A DNA stretch of 64,000 nucleotides from Streptomyces qinglanensis (GTDB lineage Bacteria > Actinomycetota > Actinomycetes > Streptomycetales > Streptomycetaceae). The translations under genes were made by a program, and so were the position numbers. Of this stretch, positions 18,247 to 26,205 are shown in pieces. Below the pieces are notes generated by a model that was given only the letters and a program-made list of their open reading frames with translations, had not been told where the DNA came from and did no database searches. Within the stretch, counting starts at the first letter, position 1. The number at the start of each line of letters is the position of its first letter. The stretch lies in assembly GCF_900111245.1 (NCBI RefSeq), contig NZ_FOGO01000003.1, positions 186,001 to 250,000 on the forward strand, given 5' to 3'.

Positions 18247-18843
18247 CTACCCCGCGCGTTCCGGCCCCGGGGCCGTCCCTGACCGGCTCGCCGCCTCGGG
18301 GCCCTGCCGGGCCGCCTGCCGGCGGGCGCGGTAGGCGGCGGCCTTGACCCGGTTGCCGCAGGCGTCCATACCGCACCAGGTACGGCGCGCACCGCGGGAG
18401 CGGTCGAGGTAGAGGCGGGTGCAGCCCGCGCGGCCGCACTCCTTCAGCGGCACGGCGCGGTCGGCGAGCACGGTGACCGCACTGCGGGCGACCTGGACCA
18501 GCGCGGAGCGCAGATCTCCCGACCGGCGCAGACCTCCGTCTCCGAGTTCGACCGCGGGTACCGGCCCGGCAGCGGCGCTGTTGACGACGTCCAGCTCGGC
18601 CGGCGCGAAGGGGCGGCCCGCCAGGCGGTCGAGCGCCAGCCGGTGGATCGCCTCCCGCAGCCGCAGCGCGGAAGCGAGGTCCGCGGCGTCGGCGGTCACC
18701 CCGTCGGGCAGCTCCTCGCACTCCAGGACCCACTGTTCGAGAGCGGCGGGAGCGTCGAGGAGGTCCACGGGCTCGTCCCGCCGGTATCCCACGGTGCCCA
18801 CCAGGTCCAGGGCCGGGTTGCCACTGACGAATGCGAATCTCAC
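18247..18843 (-). CDS. CGNR zinc-finger (ABATE domain) regulator
   Basis: The 198-residue protein has an N-terminal ABATE-like domain (MRFAFVSGNPALDLVGTVGYRRDEPVDLL when GTG is read as Met) and a C-terminal CGNR zinc finger at about residues 145-185: CGRAGCTRLYLDRSRGARRTWCGMDACGNR, with the four Cys that bind zinc and the CGNR signature. Such proteins are predicted stress-related DNA-binding regulators. Translation starts at GTG 18843. It is divergent from the HAD gene with a near-perfect palindrome between them, so the pair probably forms one regulated unit. Confidence 0.88.
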   Translation of the reverse strand: MRFAFVSGNPALDLVGTVGYRRDEPVDLLDAPAALEQWVLECEELPDGVTADAADLASALRLREAIHRLALDRLAGRPFAPAELDVVNSAAAGPVPAVELGDGGLRRSGDLRSALVQVARSAVTVLADRAVPLKECGRAGCTRLYLDRSRGARRTWCGMDACGNRVKAAAYRARRQAARQGPEAASRSGTAPGPERAG

Positions 18844-18898
18844 ATCACCATCTTGACCGGTGACGCGTTGCGGCGCAACAATCGCCGGACAGTCTCCG

Positions 18899-18917
18899 TC
18901 ACCAGTTGAACCGGTGA
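18899..18917. promoter_or_regulatory. Candidate operator between CGNR and HAD genes
   Basis: TCACCAGTTGAACCGGTGA is a 19-base palindrome with a central G and one mismatch. A further half-site, TTGACCGGTGACG, lies at about 18853-18865, close to the CGNR start. Both positions suit autoregulation and control of the divergent HAD gene. Confidence 0.55.
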
Positions 18918-19068
18918 CGAAGACGTCCGGTGCGCCGGACCGTCCGCCGCGCACGCCGTCCGCAGCCACGCGGAACGTGCGCGGGCAACCCGGGCGGGCC
19001 CCAGGCGCGCCGGTGTCCGTGACCGAGCCGGGCCCACCGTCGGCCCGGCACCAGGAGCAGGAGACCGG

Positions 19069-19761
19069 ATGGCCGAGACACCCGACATCGAGGTCGTCGT
19101 ATTCGACGTGCTCGGAACGATGGTCGACGAACCCGGCGGGCTCCGGGCCGCCGTCCGCGAGGCGGTGCCCGACGCCGACGACGCGGCCGCGGACCGGCTG
19201 CTCGCGGTGTGGCACGAGTACGTCGCGCACGAGCAGGACCGCATCCGGGAGGGGCGCCGCTCCTATGCGGGCACCGACGTGATCGACCGCGAGGCGGCAC
19301 ACCGGGTGGCCGACCGCGCCGGAGTCGCCGATCCGGCGGCCGTCGAACGGCTGGCCACCGCGGGGCGGCGGCTGCCCCCATGGGAGGACTCGCAGACCGG
19401 TCTCGCCCGCATCGCGCGGCGCTTCCCCGTGCTGGGCCTCTCCAACGCCGGCCGCGCCGTGCTCCCCCGCCTCAACCAGTTCGCGGGCCTGCGCTGGCAC
19501 CAGGCGCTGTCCGCCGAGGACTCCCGCGCCTACAAACCCGCACCGGAGGTCTACCAGCTCGCGCTCGACGCGGCGGGCTGCCCGGCGGACCGGGTGCTGA
19601 TGGTCGCCGCCCACGCCTGGGACCTCCGGGGCGCCCAGGCAACGGGGATGCGCACTGCCTATGTCCAGCGGCCTGCCGGGGACCCGCCGGCGCCGGGCGA
19701 CACCTTCGACCTGCGGACGCAGGACCTGGAGGAGCTGGCCACCGCCCTCGCCACCGGGTAG
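19069..19761 (+). CDS. HAD superfamily haloacid-dehalogenase-type hydrolase
   Basis: The 230-residue protein has the 2-haloacid dehalogenase (type II) layout. The nucleophile motif VVFDVLGTMVDE puts Asp near residue 13. The remaining motifs are GLSNAG (motif II Ser/Asn), YKPAPEVYQLAL (motif III Lys) and VLMVAAHAWDLRGAQATGMRTAYVQRP (the dehalogenase-type motif IV with AxHxWD). It is therefore expected to hydrolyse a carbon-halogen or phosphoester bond of a small acid. The substrate is open. Control by the divergent CGNR regulator is likely from the shared spacer. Confidence 0.88.
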   Translation: MAETPDIEVVVFDVLGTMVDEPGGLRAAVREAVPDADDAAADRLLAVWHEYVAHEQDRIREGRRSYAGTDVIDREAAHRVADRAGVADPAAVERLATAGRRLPPWEDSQTGLARIARRFPVLGLSNAGRAVLPRLNQFAGLRWHQALSAEDSRAYKPAPEVYQLALDAAGCPADRVLMVAAHAWDLRGAQATGMRTAYVQRPAGDPPAPGDTFDLRTQDLEELATALATG

Positions 19762-19772
19762 CGGACCCCTCG

Positions 19773-19809
19773 CCGGTGCTGCCCCGCCGGTCCGGCGGGG
19801 CAGCACCGG
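19773..19809. terminator. Strong bidirectional terminator
   Basis: CCGGTGCTGCCCCGCCGG (19773-19790) and CCGGCGGGGCAGCACCGG (19792-19809) are exactly complementary across one central T. The hairpin lies between the convergent HAD and madM genes. Confidence 0.9.
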
Positions 19810-19923
19810 CGTCGACGTCGCGGGACGGGGGCGACCTGCGCGTACGGCCGGCGGCGCACCGCTCCCCGCGCTCCTGCGCGCCACCGCCGGGGGGGCGCAC
19901 CGGGACCGCGACGGGCGGCCGCC

Positions 19924-20688
19924 TCATCCGCCGACGATCGCCCGCAGCGTCACATACAGCAGCGAGGGGCCGAGCAGGCAGCCCACGCCGGTGTAGAAGG
20001 TGGCCGTCATGGCGCCGTAGGGCACCAGCCGCTTGTCGGTGGCCGCCAGGCCGCCCGCCACACCGGAGGTGGTGCCCATCAGGCCGCCGAAGGCCATCGC
20101 GGTCTTCGGGTTGTTCAGACCGATCAGGGGGGCGATCAGCGGCGTCCCCACCATCACCACGACGGACTTCACCAGTCCGGCCGCCACCGACAGGGCGATG
20201 ACCTCCGAACTGGCGCCCACCGCCGTGCCGGTCACCGGACCGACGATGTAGGTGGCCGCACCGGCACCGATGGTCGCCATCGATGCGGCGTCCGTGTAGC
20301 CGAAGGCCGCCGCGACGACGGACCCCGCCACGAACGAGACGAGCACTCCCAGCAGGACCGAGAGCGCGCCCGCCGGTCCGGCCTGCTTGATCTGCTGCAG
20401 GTCGACGCCGTACGCGGTGGCGACGATGGCGAAGTCCCGCAGCATCGCGCCGCCCATCAGGCTCAGCCCGGAGAACGCGGCGAAGTCGGCCAGCCCGTCC
20501 TCGCCGCCGGTCGCCGCACCTCCCCAGTAGGCGAGCACCAGCCCGAGCAGGATGGCGATGGCGGACCCCTGCAACCGGCCCCGGGTCAGGGCCTTCGAGA
20601 GCCGGCCGGAGAGCATCATCAGTCCGCCGATCAGCGCGAAGGCCACCAGGAGACCGTTGTCCTCGAAGACGGAGACGAGCGTGTCCAT
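19924..20688 (-). CDS. madM: Malonate transporter subunit MadM
   Basis: The 254-residue integral membrane protein matches the larger subunit of the two-part MadL/MadM malonate:sodium symporter. It is rich in Gly/Ala membrane spans and carries GGLMGTTSGVAGGLAATDKRLVPYGAMTATFYTGVGCLLGPS near the C-terminus, a block typical of MadM. AGGAGGTCTGAG precedes the ATG, and the gene follows madL after one base. It is the last gene of the malonate operon and ends before a strong terminator. The role is malonate uptake to feed MatB and MatA. Confidence 0.9.
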   Translation of the reverse strand: MDTLVSVFEDNGLLVAFALIGGLMMLSGRLSKALTRGRLQGSAIAILLGLVLAYWGGAATGGEDGLADFAAFSGLSLMGGAMLRDFAIVATAYGVDLQQIKQAGPAGALSVLLGVLVSFVAGSVVAAAFGYTDAASMATIGAGAATYIVGPVTGTAVGASSEVIALSVAAGLVKSVVVMVGTPLIAPLIGLNNPKTAMAFGGLMGTTSGVAGGLAATDKRLVPYGAMTATFYTGVGCLLGPSLLYVTLRAIVGG

Positions 20689-20689
20689 C

Positions 20690-21091
20690 TCAGACCTCCT
20701 GCTTTTCCTCGGCGGCCTGCGGCGGCAGCGGCTCCGCCGTCCCGCCCATCCGCCCCAGCACCGGTACCAGAGCGCCTCCCGCGACGAGCGCGGCGAGGCC
20801 CGCCAGGATGGCCATCGGACCGCCGGTGACCGCCTTGACCACGTTCTGGGTGGCGGCCATGGCGATGACGATCGGTATGTACAGCGCGCTCCAGAAGAGC
20901 ACTCCCTGCTCACTGGGTTCGGGGAACCAGCCCTTCCTCCGGAGCCAACTGGTGGCCAGCACCAGCATGATCATGGCGAACCCGACTCCGCCGACGTTGG
21001 CGTCGACACCGACAGCGGCGCCGAGCACCTCACCGACGAGCGTGCCCGCGAGCATGCACAACGCCAGTGCTGCCACTCCATGGATAACCAT
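20690..21091 (-). CDS. madL: Malonate transporter subunit MadL
   Basis: The 133-residue protein is the smaller malonate symporter subunit, with about four membrane spans and the family block GEVLGAAVGVDANVGGVGFAMIMLVLATSWLRRKGWF. ATG 21091 (MVIHGVAALALCMLAG) was preferred over an upstream in-frame start 14 codons earlier because it matches the short N-terminus of MadL and has GGAG 6 bases before it. It sits 151 bases after matB and is immediately followed by madM. Confidence 0.9.
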   Translation of the reverse strand: MVIHGVAALALCMLAGTLVGEVLGAAVGVDANVGGVGFAMIMLVLATSWLRRKGWFPEPSEQGVLFWSALYIPIVIAMAATQNVVKAVTGGPMAILAGLAALVAGGALVPVLGRMGGTAEPLPPQAAEEKQEV

Positions 21092-21242
21092 CGTCTTCTC
21101 CGCACTGAGAGACTGTTGAAACCGGAAAATCAAGCGGCCGGGCCGAGCGGCTCACCGGTCCGCTCGGCGGCCCCTGGGGGCGTGGAACCCGCCGAGGCGG
21201 GACCCGCCGCGGGGTGTAGGACATGGGGGGCCGGCTCCGGGG

Positions 21243-22772
21243 TCAGGCGTCCACCCCGGCGAACAGGTCACCGTAGCGTTCGCGCAGTTCGGCCTTCTGC
21301 ACCTTGCCCATGACATTGCGCGGCAGCGTCTCGACGACGCGTACGGCGCGCGGGTGTTTGAACCGGGCCAGATCGCCCGCGACGCAGTCCAGCAGTTCAC
21401 CCTCCCGTGGCCGCTGCCCGGGGACCGGGACGACGACGGCGACCACGGTCTCGCCGTAGTCGGGGTGGGGAACCCCGATCACGGCGGACTCCAGCACCTG
21501 CGGGTGGGCGTCGAGCAGTTCCTCGACCTCCTTGGGGTAGATGTTGTAACCACCGGAGATCACCAGGTCCTTGCTCCGGCCGACGATGCTCAGATAGCCG
21601 TCCTCGTCGAAGCGGCCCAGATCGCCGGTGACGAAGAACCCGTCGGCACGGAACTCCGAGGCGGTCTTCTCGGGCATCCGCCAGTACCCGGTGAAGACGT
21701 TGGGGCCGCGGACCTCGATGCTGCCGACCTCGCCGTGGGGCAGTACCCGGCCGGTTCCGGCGTCCACCACCCGGATCTCGGTGCCCGGGAGCGGCCTGCC
21801 GACCGTACCGGGCTTGCGGGGGCCGCCGGTGCAGGGGTTGGTGGCGTTCATGCCGGTCTCCGTCATCCCGTAGCGCTCCAGGATGGCGTGGCCGGTACGG
21901 GCCTCGAACGTCGCGTGGTCGCTCGCGAGGAGCGGGGCCGAGCCGGAGACGAAGAGCCGCATGGCGGCGCAGGACTCCCGGGTGAGGCGCTCGTTCTTCA
22001 GCAGCCTGGTGTAGAAGGTGGGCACACCCATCAGCACCGTGGCAGTCGGCAGCAGGTCAAGGACGTCGTCCGGGTCGAACTTCGGCAGGTAGTACATGGC
22101 GGCGCCGGAAGTCAGCGCCATGTTCGCCGCGACGAACAGCCCGTGGATGTGGAAGACCGGCAAGGCGTGGATCAGCCGGTCCTCCGCGGTGAAGCGCCAG
22201 CTCTCCAGCAGCGCTTCGCAGTTGGCGGTCAGATTGCCGTGGGTGAGCACCGCGCCCTTGGAGCGGCCGGTCGTGCCGGAGGTGTACAGGATCGCCGCCG
22301 GGTCGCCGGCGGCGGCCTCGTGTGCCTGCTGGGCACCGCCGTCGTCCGCAGCGTCGAGGAGGCTGCCGTCGCCGTCGGTGCCCAGCGTCTCGATCACGAG
22401 TCCGGTCGCTTCGTGGTGTGCGTGTGCGGCTCGGCGCCGCGGAGCGCACACGAGCACCCGGGGCTGGGCGTCCTGGAGGAGATAGTCCGTCTCCGCACCG
22501 GTGTAGGCGGGGTTGAGCGGCAGGAAGACCCCGCCGATCCGCAGCGTCGCCAGATACAGCGCGACGGCCTCCGGGGACTTCTCCACCTGCATGGCGACCC
22601 GGTCGCCCGGGACTACGCCGTCGGCGACGAGCCGGGCGGCGATCCGGCGCACGGCCGTTGCGGTGTCGCCATAGGTGAGGACCCGCCCGCCGGGCAGTTC
22701 GAAGAGGGCCTTGTCCGGCCGCCGCTCCGCCTGCTCGGCGAAGGCCCGGTGGATGGTCGGGAAGGGTGCCAT
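21243..22772 (-). CDS. matB: Malonyl-CoA synthetase MatB
   Basis: The 509-residue adenylate-forming enzyme ligates malonate to CoA using ATP in the cytoplasm. The ANL core motifs are clear: ILYTSGTTGRSKGAVLTHGN (P-loop), LPVFHIHGLFVAANMAL, ERYGMTETGMNATNP, FFVTGDLGRFDEDGYL and the catalytic Lys region PRNVMGKVQKAELRE. The FHIHGL and RYGMTET blocks fit MatB better than acetyl-CoA or fatty acyl-CoA ligases. The ATG has an AAAGGAGC site. It lies between matA and madL on the same strand. Its product malonyl-CoA can be decarboxylated by MatA or used for polyketide and fatty acid synthesis. Confidence 0.93.
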   Translation of the reverse strand: MAPFPTIHRAFAEQAERRPDKALFELPGGRVLTYGDTATAVRRIAARLVADGVVPGDRVAMQVEKSPEAVALYLATLRIGGVFLPLNPAYTGAETDYLLQDAQPRVLVCAPRRRAAHAHHEATGLVIETLGTDGDGSLLDAADDGGAQQAHEAAAGDPAAILYTSGTTGRSKGAVLTHGNLTANCEALLESWRFTAEDRLIHALPVFHIHGLFVAANMALTSGAAMYYLPKFDPDDVLDLLPTATVLMGVPTFYTRLLKNERLTRESCAAMRLFVSGSAPLLASDHATFEARTGHAILERYGMTETGMNATNPCTGGPRKPGTVGRPLPGTEIRVVDAGTGRVLPHGEVGSIEVRGPNVFTGYWRMPEKTASEFRADGFFVTGDLGRFDEDGYLSIVGRSKDLVISGGYNIYPKEVEELLDAHPQVLESAVIGVPHPDYGETVVAVVVPVPGQRPREGELLDCVAGDLARFKHPRAVRVVETLPRNVMGKVQKAELRERYGDLFAGVDA

Positions 22773-22786
22773 CCGGGCTGCTCCTT

Positions 22787-22840
22787 TCTGTCGGTGTGCG
22801 TGGTCACAGCCGCTCTGTCGGTGTGCGTGGTCACAGCCGC
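22787..22840. repeat. 27-bp perfect tandem duplication in the matA-matB spacer
   Basis: Two identical 27-base units (22787-22813 and 22814-22840), each containing GTCGGTGTGCGTGGTCACAGC, stand directly before the matB ribosome site on the minus strand. The exact identity suggests recent slippage or a duplicated regulatory/RNA element. Confidence 0.9.
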
Positions 22841-22887
22841 GCTGGACGGTCCGTCCGGTTGCGCCGCTCGCGCCGCCGATGCGGGCG

Positions 22888-24300
22888 TCAACCACGGGGG
22901 TGCGCGGACCCGCGCTTCGCGGGCCGGTCGTCCGTCGTGCCGGTCCCCGCGGCCGGGGGCCGGTCGTGGTGCGGCAGGGCGGCCCGCAGCGGACCGCCCA
23001 GTGCCACCGTGCGGTGGCGGACGAACTCCTCGTGCCGCCGCTCGACGTGCTCCGGCTCGTAGCGGTAGTTGACCATCGCGCCGAAGGACTGCTGCCAGGC
23101 TTCCGGCGCCTCGTTCGCCGGCCAGTTGGCCTGCCAGGCCGCGGCCCCGTTGCCCAGGTGGAACCGGGCGACCGGGTCGAGCGGGCGCCCGTCCTCGTGC
23201 CGTTCGACGGCGATGTACCTCGCCAGCACCGGGAGGAGCCGGGAACGCGTCCGTGCGGATCCCGCCGCAGCCGTATCCCGCTGCCGCTCCGCGGCCTCCA
23301 GTTCCGCGAGCAGCGTCCGCAGTCCGCCCTCCCGCCGGGCCCGCTCCGTGAGCCAGCGCCGGAAGCCGGGGACGGGCGAGAGCGTGGCGAACTGCCGCAG
23401 TTGCGGAAGCTGCTCCCCCACGTCTTCGATGACCTGCTTGATGAGGAAGCTGCCGAAGGAGACTCCGGCCAGGCCGTCCAGGGCGTTGTTGATCGAGTAG
23501 AGAGCGGCCGTGTCCGCCTGCGCGGGGTCCAGTACCGGTCCGGGCTCCAGCAGGGGCGCGATGCTGTCCGGCATCCCCCGGACGAGGGCGACCTCCACGA
23601 AGATCAGCGGCACGTCCCCGGTGGCCGGGTGGAAGAAGGCGTAGACGCGGCGGTCCTCGGGCTGCAAGCGGCGCCGGAGTTCGGCCCGGCTCGCCATCGG
23701 ATGCACCTTCTCGCCGCGCAGCAGGTACTGGTGCAGTTCCTCGGGCGCCTCCCAGCCGACCTCCGACATCCGCAGGAAGCCGCGGTTGAACCAGGAGGTG
23801 AGCAGGTGGTGGAAGTCGTGGTCGAGGGGCCGCAGCCGCGGATCGGAGCGCATCAGCCGACGCAGATCCGCACGCATGCCGACCAGGGCGAGGGTGGCGC
23901 CGGGAGCGTGGTTCATCCGGCGCAGCAGCAACTGTCGGGGCGGCTCGACCTCGTCGAAGAGCTGGACCAGTTCCTCCGCGCCCCGGGAACCGCGGCTGCG
24001 GGCCGCCTCCCATCTGCGGAAGGCGGTACGGATCCGGTCGGGCGAGGCGTCGTAGGCGCTGGTGACGCGGGTGAAGAACGCCCGCTTTCCGTGGTCGTCG
24101 AGTTCGCCGTAGGCAGCGAGGGCTGCTGCCGCCACCGTGCGCATCGAGGCTTCGCCCGCGTGCCCCATCAGCACCTCGCAGGCCGCCGACAGCCGGTCCA
24201 GGGGGCGGTGGCGGAGGTCTCCGGCCGCCGGGGTGCTGTCCGGGGGGCTGCCGGAGTTGCGGAACTGCCCGGTCAGCAGCCTGCCGTCCTGAGGTTCCAT
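22888..24300 (-). CDS. matA: Malonyl-CoA decarboxylase MatA
   Basis: The 470-residue enzyme converts malonyl-CoA to acetyl-CoA and CO2. It has the all-helical N-terminal domain and the catalytic acyltransferase-like domain of the MCD family. The expected catalytic Ser sits in ATLSPVPGFRRWL, the catalytic His in ARFHLGNGAAAW, and the conserved NYRYEP follows. Other family blocks are DHDFHHLLTSWFNRGFL and INNALDGLAGVSFGSFLIKQV. It begins at ATG 24300 after GGAGGGCGGGA and is the first gene of the matA-matB-madL-madM operon. Its promoter faces the divergent FCD GntR gene. Confidence 0.93.
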   Translation of the reverse strand: MEPQDGRLLTGQFRNSGSPPDSTPAAGDLRHRPLDRLSAACEVLMGHAGEASMRTVAAAALAAYGELDDHGKRAFFTRVTSAYDASPDRIRTAFRRWEAARSRGSRGAEELVQLFDEVEPPRQLLLRRMNHAPGATLALVGMRADLRRLMRSDPRLRPLDHDFHHLLTSWFNRGFLRMSEVGWEAPEELHQYLLRGEKVHPMASRAELRRRLQPEDRRVYAFFHPATGDVPLIFVEVALVRGMPDSIAPLLEPGPVLDPAQADTAALYSINNALDGLAGVSFGSFLIKQVIEDVGEQLPQLRQFATLSPVPGFRRWLTERARREGGLRTLLAELEAAERQRDTAAAGSARTRSRLLPVLARYIAVERHEDGRPLDPVARFHLGNGAAAWQANWPANEAPEAWQQSFGAMVNYRYEPEHVERRHEEFVRHRTVALGGPLRAALPHHDRPPAAGTGTTDDRPAKRGSAHPRG

Positions 24301-24333
24301 TCCCGCCCTCCGCGTGCCGTCGACCCCCGTGTG

Positions 24334-24358
24334 TATGCATCATGGGGCGTGATGTATA
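24334..24358. promoter_or_regulatory. Candidate GntR operator between matA and its regulator
   Basis: TATGCATCA (24334-24342) and TGATGTATA (24350-24358) form an inverted repeat with one mismatch and a 7-base spacer. The element is AT-rich for this genome and lies 34 bases before the matA start, in the divergent spacer to the FCD regulator. Confidence 0.7.
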
Positions 24359-24447
24359 TAACAGCCGCACCGTAAAGCACATGAGTAAGGCGCGCTACCC
24401 CCTGGGCGCCACGGATGACGGGATAACCTGACCGTTCGGAGGTGCGC

Positions 24448-25125
24448 ATGGCTCGAGTCCCGGAATCCCAGCGTGTACGGGACGCGCTGGAGAACGCCGT
24501 CGTCGACGGCCGCTACCGCCCCGGCGAGCGGCTGGACCCCGCGCGGCTGGAGCGGGAGTTCGGCTGCTCCCGCACACCGGTCCGGGAAGCCCTCCAGGCA
24601 CTGGAGCGGTCCGGACTGGTGCAGATCCGCGCCAAACAGGGCACGTACGTCACCGAGTTGAGCGTCTCCGAACTGGCCGAGCGGTTCGAAGTCATGGCGG
24701 AACTCGAGGGGATGGCGGCGCGGCTCTCCGCCCGGCGGATCGAACGGGAGGCGCTGGACGAGTTGGAGCACGCGCTGCGCGAATGCGAGGTCCACGCGCC
24801 GGCCGGCGACGCCGACCGCTACTACTACGCCAACGCCTGCTTCCACGGCATCGTCTACGACTCCTGCGGCAACGAATACCTGCGCCAGCAGGTACACGCA
24901 CTCAAAAGAGTCCTGCAGCCCTACCGGCGGCTGCAGTTGCGGGTGCCCGACCGCATGCGGCGCTCCCTGACCGAGCACAGCCGGATCGCCGAGGCCATCG
25001 CGGCCGGCGACGCGGAGACCGCCGAGAACGCCGCGCGGGACCACGTCCTGGTCCAGGTCAAGGAGTTCAGCCAGTTGATACGGACCTGGAGGCATCTCAA
25101 CCAGTCCGCATCCGCCGCCGGTTGA
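24448..25125 (+). CDS. FCD-type GntR regulator of the malonate operon (MatR-like)
   Basis: The 225-residue protein has an N-terminal GntR winged helix (LDPARLEREFGCSRTPVREALQALERSGLVQIRAKQGTYV, residues about 30-70). A C-terminal FCD ligand domain follows, with metal-binding Asp/His positions in FHGIVYDSCGN, TEHSRIAEAIAAGDAETAENAARDH. ATG 24448 has GGAGG 5 bases upstream; GTG 24442 is a near alternative. Divergent position and palindrome suggest it controls matA-madM and senses malonate or a related acid. The malonate effector is inferred from the neighbours. Confidence 0.9.
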   Translation: MARVPESQRVRDALENAVVDGRYRPGERLDPARLEREFGCSRTPVREALQALERSGLVQIRAKQGTYVTELSVSELAERFEVMAELEGMAARLSARRIEREALDELEHALRECEVHAPAGDADRYYYANACFHGIVYDSCGNEYLRQQVHALKRVLQPYRRLQLRVPDRMRRSLTEHSRIAEAIAAGDAETAENAARDHVLVQVKEFSQLIRTWRHLNQSASAAG

Positions 25126-25276
25126 GTCCGCCCCCGCGGTCCCCGCCCCATCGGCGCCGCGGGCTCGGTTGGACTACGGGCCCGGTCCATGTGACGCCGT
25201 GAGCGAGCGCCGCGCGAGCGGACGCCCCGGGCGGCACAGATCAGCGCCGTGACGGGCCTGGGCGTTGCGAACGGTC

Positions 25277-25306
25277 CGAGGGGCGGCCCCGGAAGGCCGC
25301 CCCTCG
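25277..25306. terminator. Hairpin after the GntR regulator
   Basis: CGAGGGGCGGCC (25277-25288) pairs exactly with GGCCGCCCCTCG (25295-25306) across a 6-base loop, in the spacer of the convergent GntR and terD genes. Confidence 0.8.
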
Positions 25307-25350
25307 TGGCACACGCAGCACCGCCGTCGCTCGGCCCTCCCGCGGCGGAG

Positions 25351-25385
25351 CCGCGCGGTGCGGCGGAGGCCGCCTCACCGCGCGG
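25351..25385. terminator. Second hairpin, terD side
   Basis: CCGCGCGGTG (25351-25360) pairs with CACCGCGCGG (25376-25385), with an inner GGCGG/CCGCC stem. It lies about 50 bases after the terD stop and may serve terD. Confidence 0.65.
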
Positions 25386-25433
25386 AAGACCGCACCGGCC
25401 CGGCGGCCCGGCGGAGGAGCTGCCGGACGCCGC

Positions 25434-26018
25434 TCACTTGTCCACGGCGAAGCGCATCAGGGACTGCTCATTGCCCTGCTTGACCTTCCCGGTCTCGTTG
25501 ATCACCTTGAGCTTCCAGCCGGTGCCGACCCGCATAGCCTTGGCCACCGCACAGGCGTTGTCGTCGGTGAGCAGGCTCGGCCAGATGTCGGCGACCTGCT
25601 GGGAACTGCCGCCCGTCGCGTCGTACACCTTGAAGCTGATGTTCCGCGCCCGCTGGAACGCGCTGCCCCTCTTGTAGGCAGCCGCGACGAAGACGATCGA
25701 GGTGAGGTTGGACGGGATCCGTTCGAACTCGACGGTCACCGTCTCGTCGTCCCCGTCCCCGTGCCCGGTCTGATTGTCGCCCGTGTGCAGCAGCGATCCG
25801 TTCCCCAACGGGTCGAGGGAGTCCAGACCTGCTATCCGCACCGGGTCCGGTCCCTGCATGGCGATCGCGATCAGGTCGAGGTCGGTGCCCGCCTTGCGGC
25901 GGATCTTGCCCAGTACACCCCCGCTGCTCCCGGCGGTGGGGTCCCAGGACGCACCGATGGACAGGTGCGTGACGCCGTCCAGGTCGGCCGGCTCGTCTTC
26001 CTTCGTCAGCGTGATCAT
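25434..26018 (-). CDS. terD: TerD family calcium-binding stress protein
   Basis: The 194-residue cytoplasmic protein is a TerD/TerZ-type member. The typical GASWDP, LDLIAIAM, the calcium-binding HTGDNQTGHGDGDDETV loop and FVAAAYKRGSAFQRARNISFKVYDA are all present. TerD proteins bind Ca2+ and occur in tellurite/stress-resistance sets; streptomycetes have many copies linked to differentiation. Here it is alone, without terA, terB, terC or terE neighbours. It starts at ATG 26018 after GGAGGCTTACGG. A small CTACAG/CTGTAG palindrome lies about 85 bases upstream. Confidence 0.92.
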   Translation of the reverse strand: MITLTKEDEPADLDGVTHLSIGASWDPTAGSSGGVLGKIRRKAGTDLDLIAIAMQGPDPVRIAGLDSLDPLGNGSLLHTGDNQTGHGDGDDETVTVEFERIPSNLTSIVFVAAAYKRGSAFQRARNISFKVYDATGGSSQQVADIWPSLLTDDNACAVAKAMRVGTGWKLKVINETGKVKQGNEQSLMRFAVDK

Positions 26019-26100
26019 CCGTAAGCCTCCAGGTTGGAACGGTGGAGCCCGGGCGACTGCTCCGGCTCGCTTCTCCGCCGGTGGTCTTGACAACCGGCGT

Positions 26101-26114
26101 CTACAGCACTGTAG
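26101..26114. promoter_or_regulatory. Small palindrome upstream of terD
   Basis: CTACAG and CTGTAG are separated by CA. The form resembles BlaI/CopY-type TACAnnnTGTA operators, but no such regulator is in the window. A TTGACA hexamer lies at 26087-26092 on the plus strand, where no gene follows closely. Confidence 0.4.
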
Positions 26115-26205
26115 AACTGCCGGCCGCGCACGAAGGTTCCGGCCCCGCGCGGAGGGCTCACCGGACCGCCGAGGGGCCGCTGCCCCTCCGCGTACCGACG
26201 CCGCG

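Noticed and set aside
15599..18334. Long plus-strand open frame opposite the P-type ATPase gene
   Set aside because: The minus-strand frame contains all P-type ATPase motifs; the opposite frame matches nothing.
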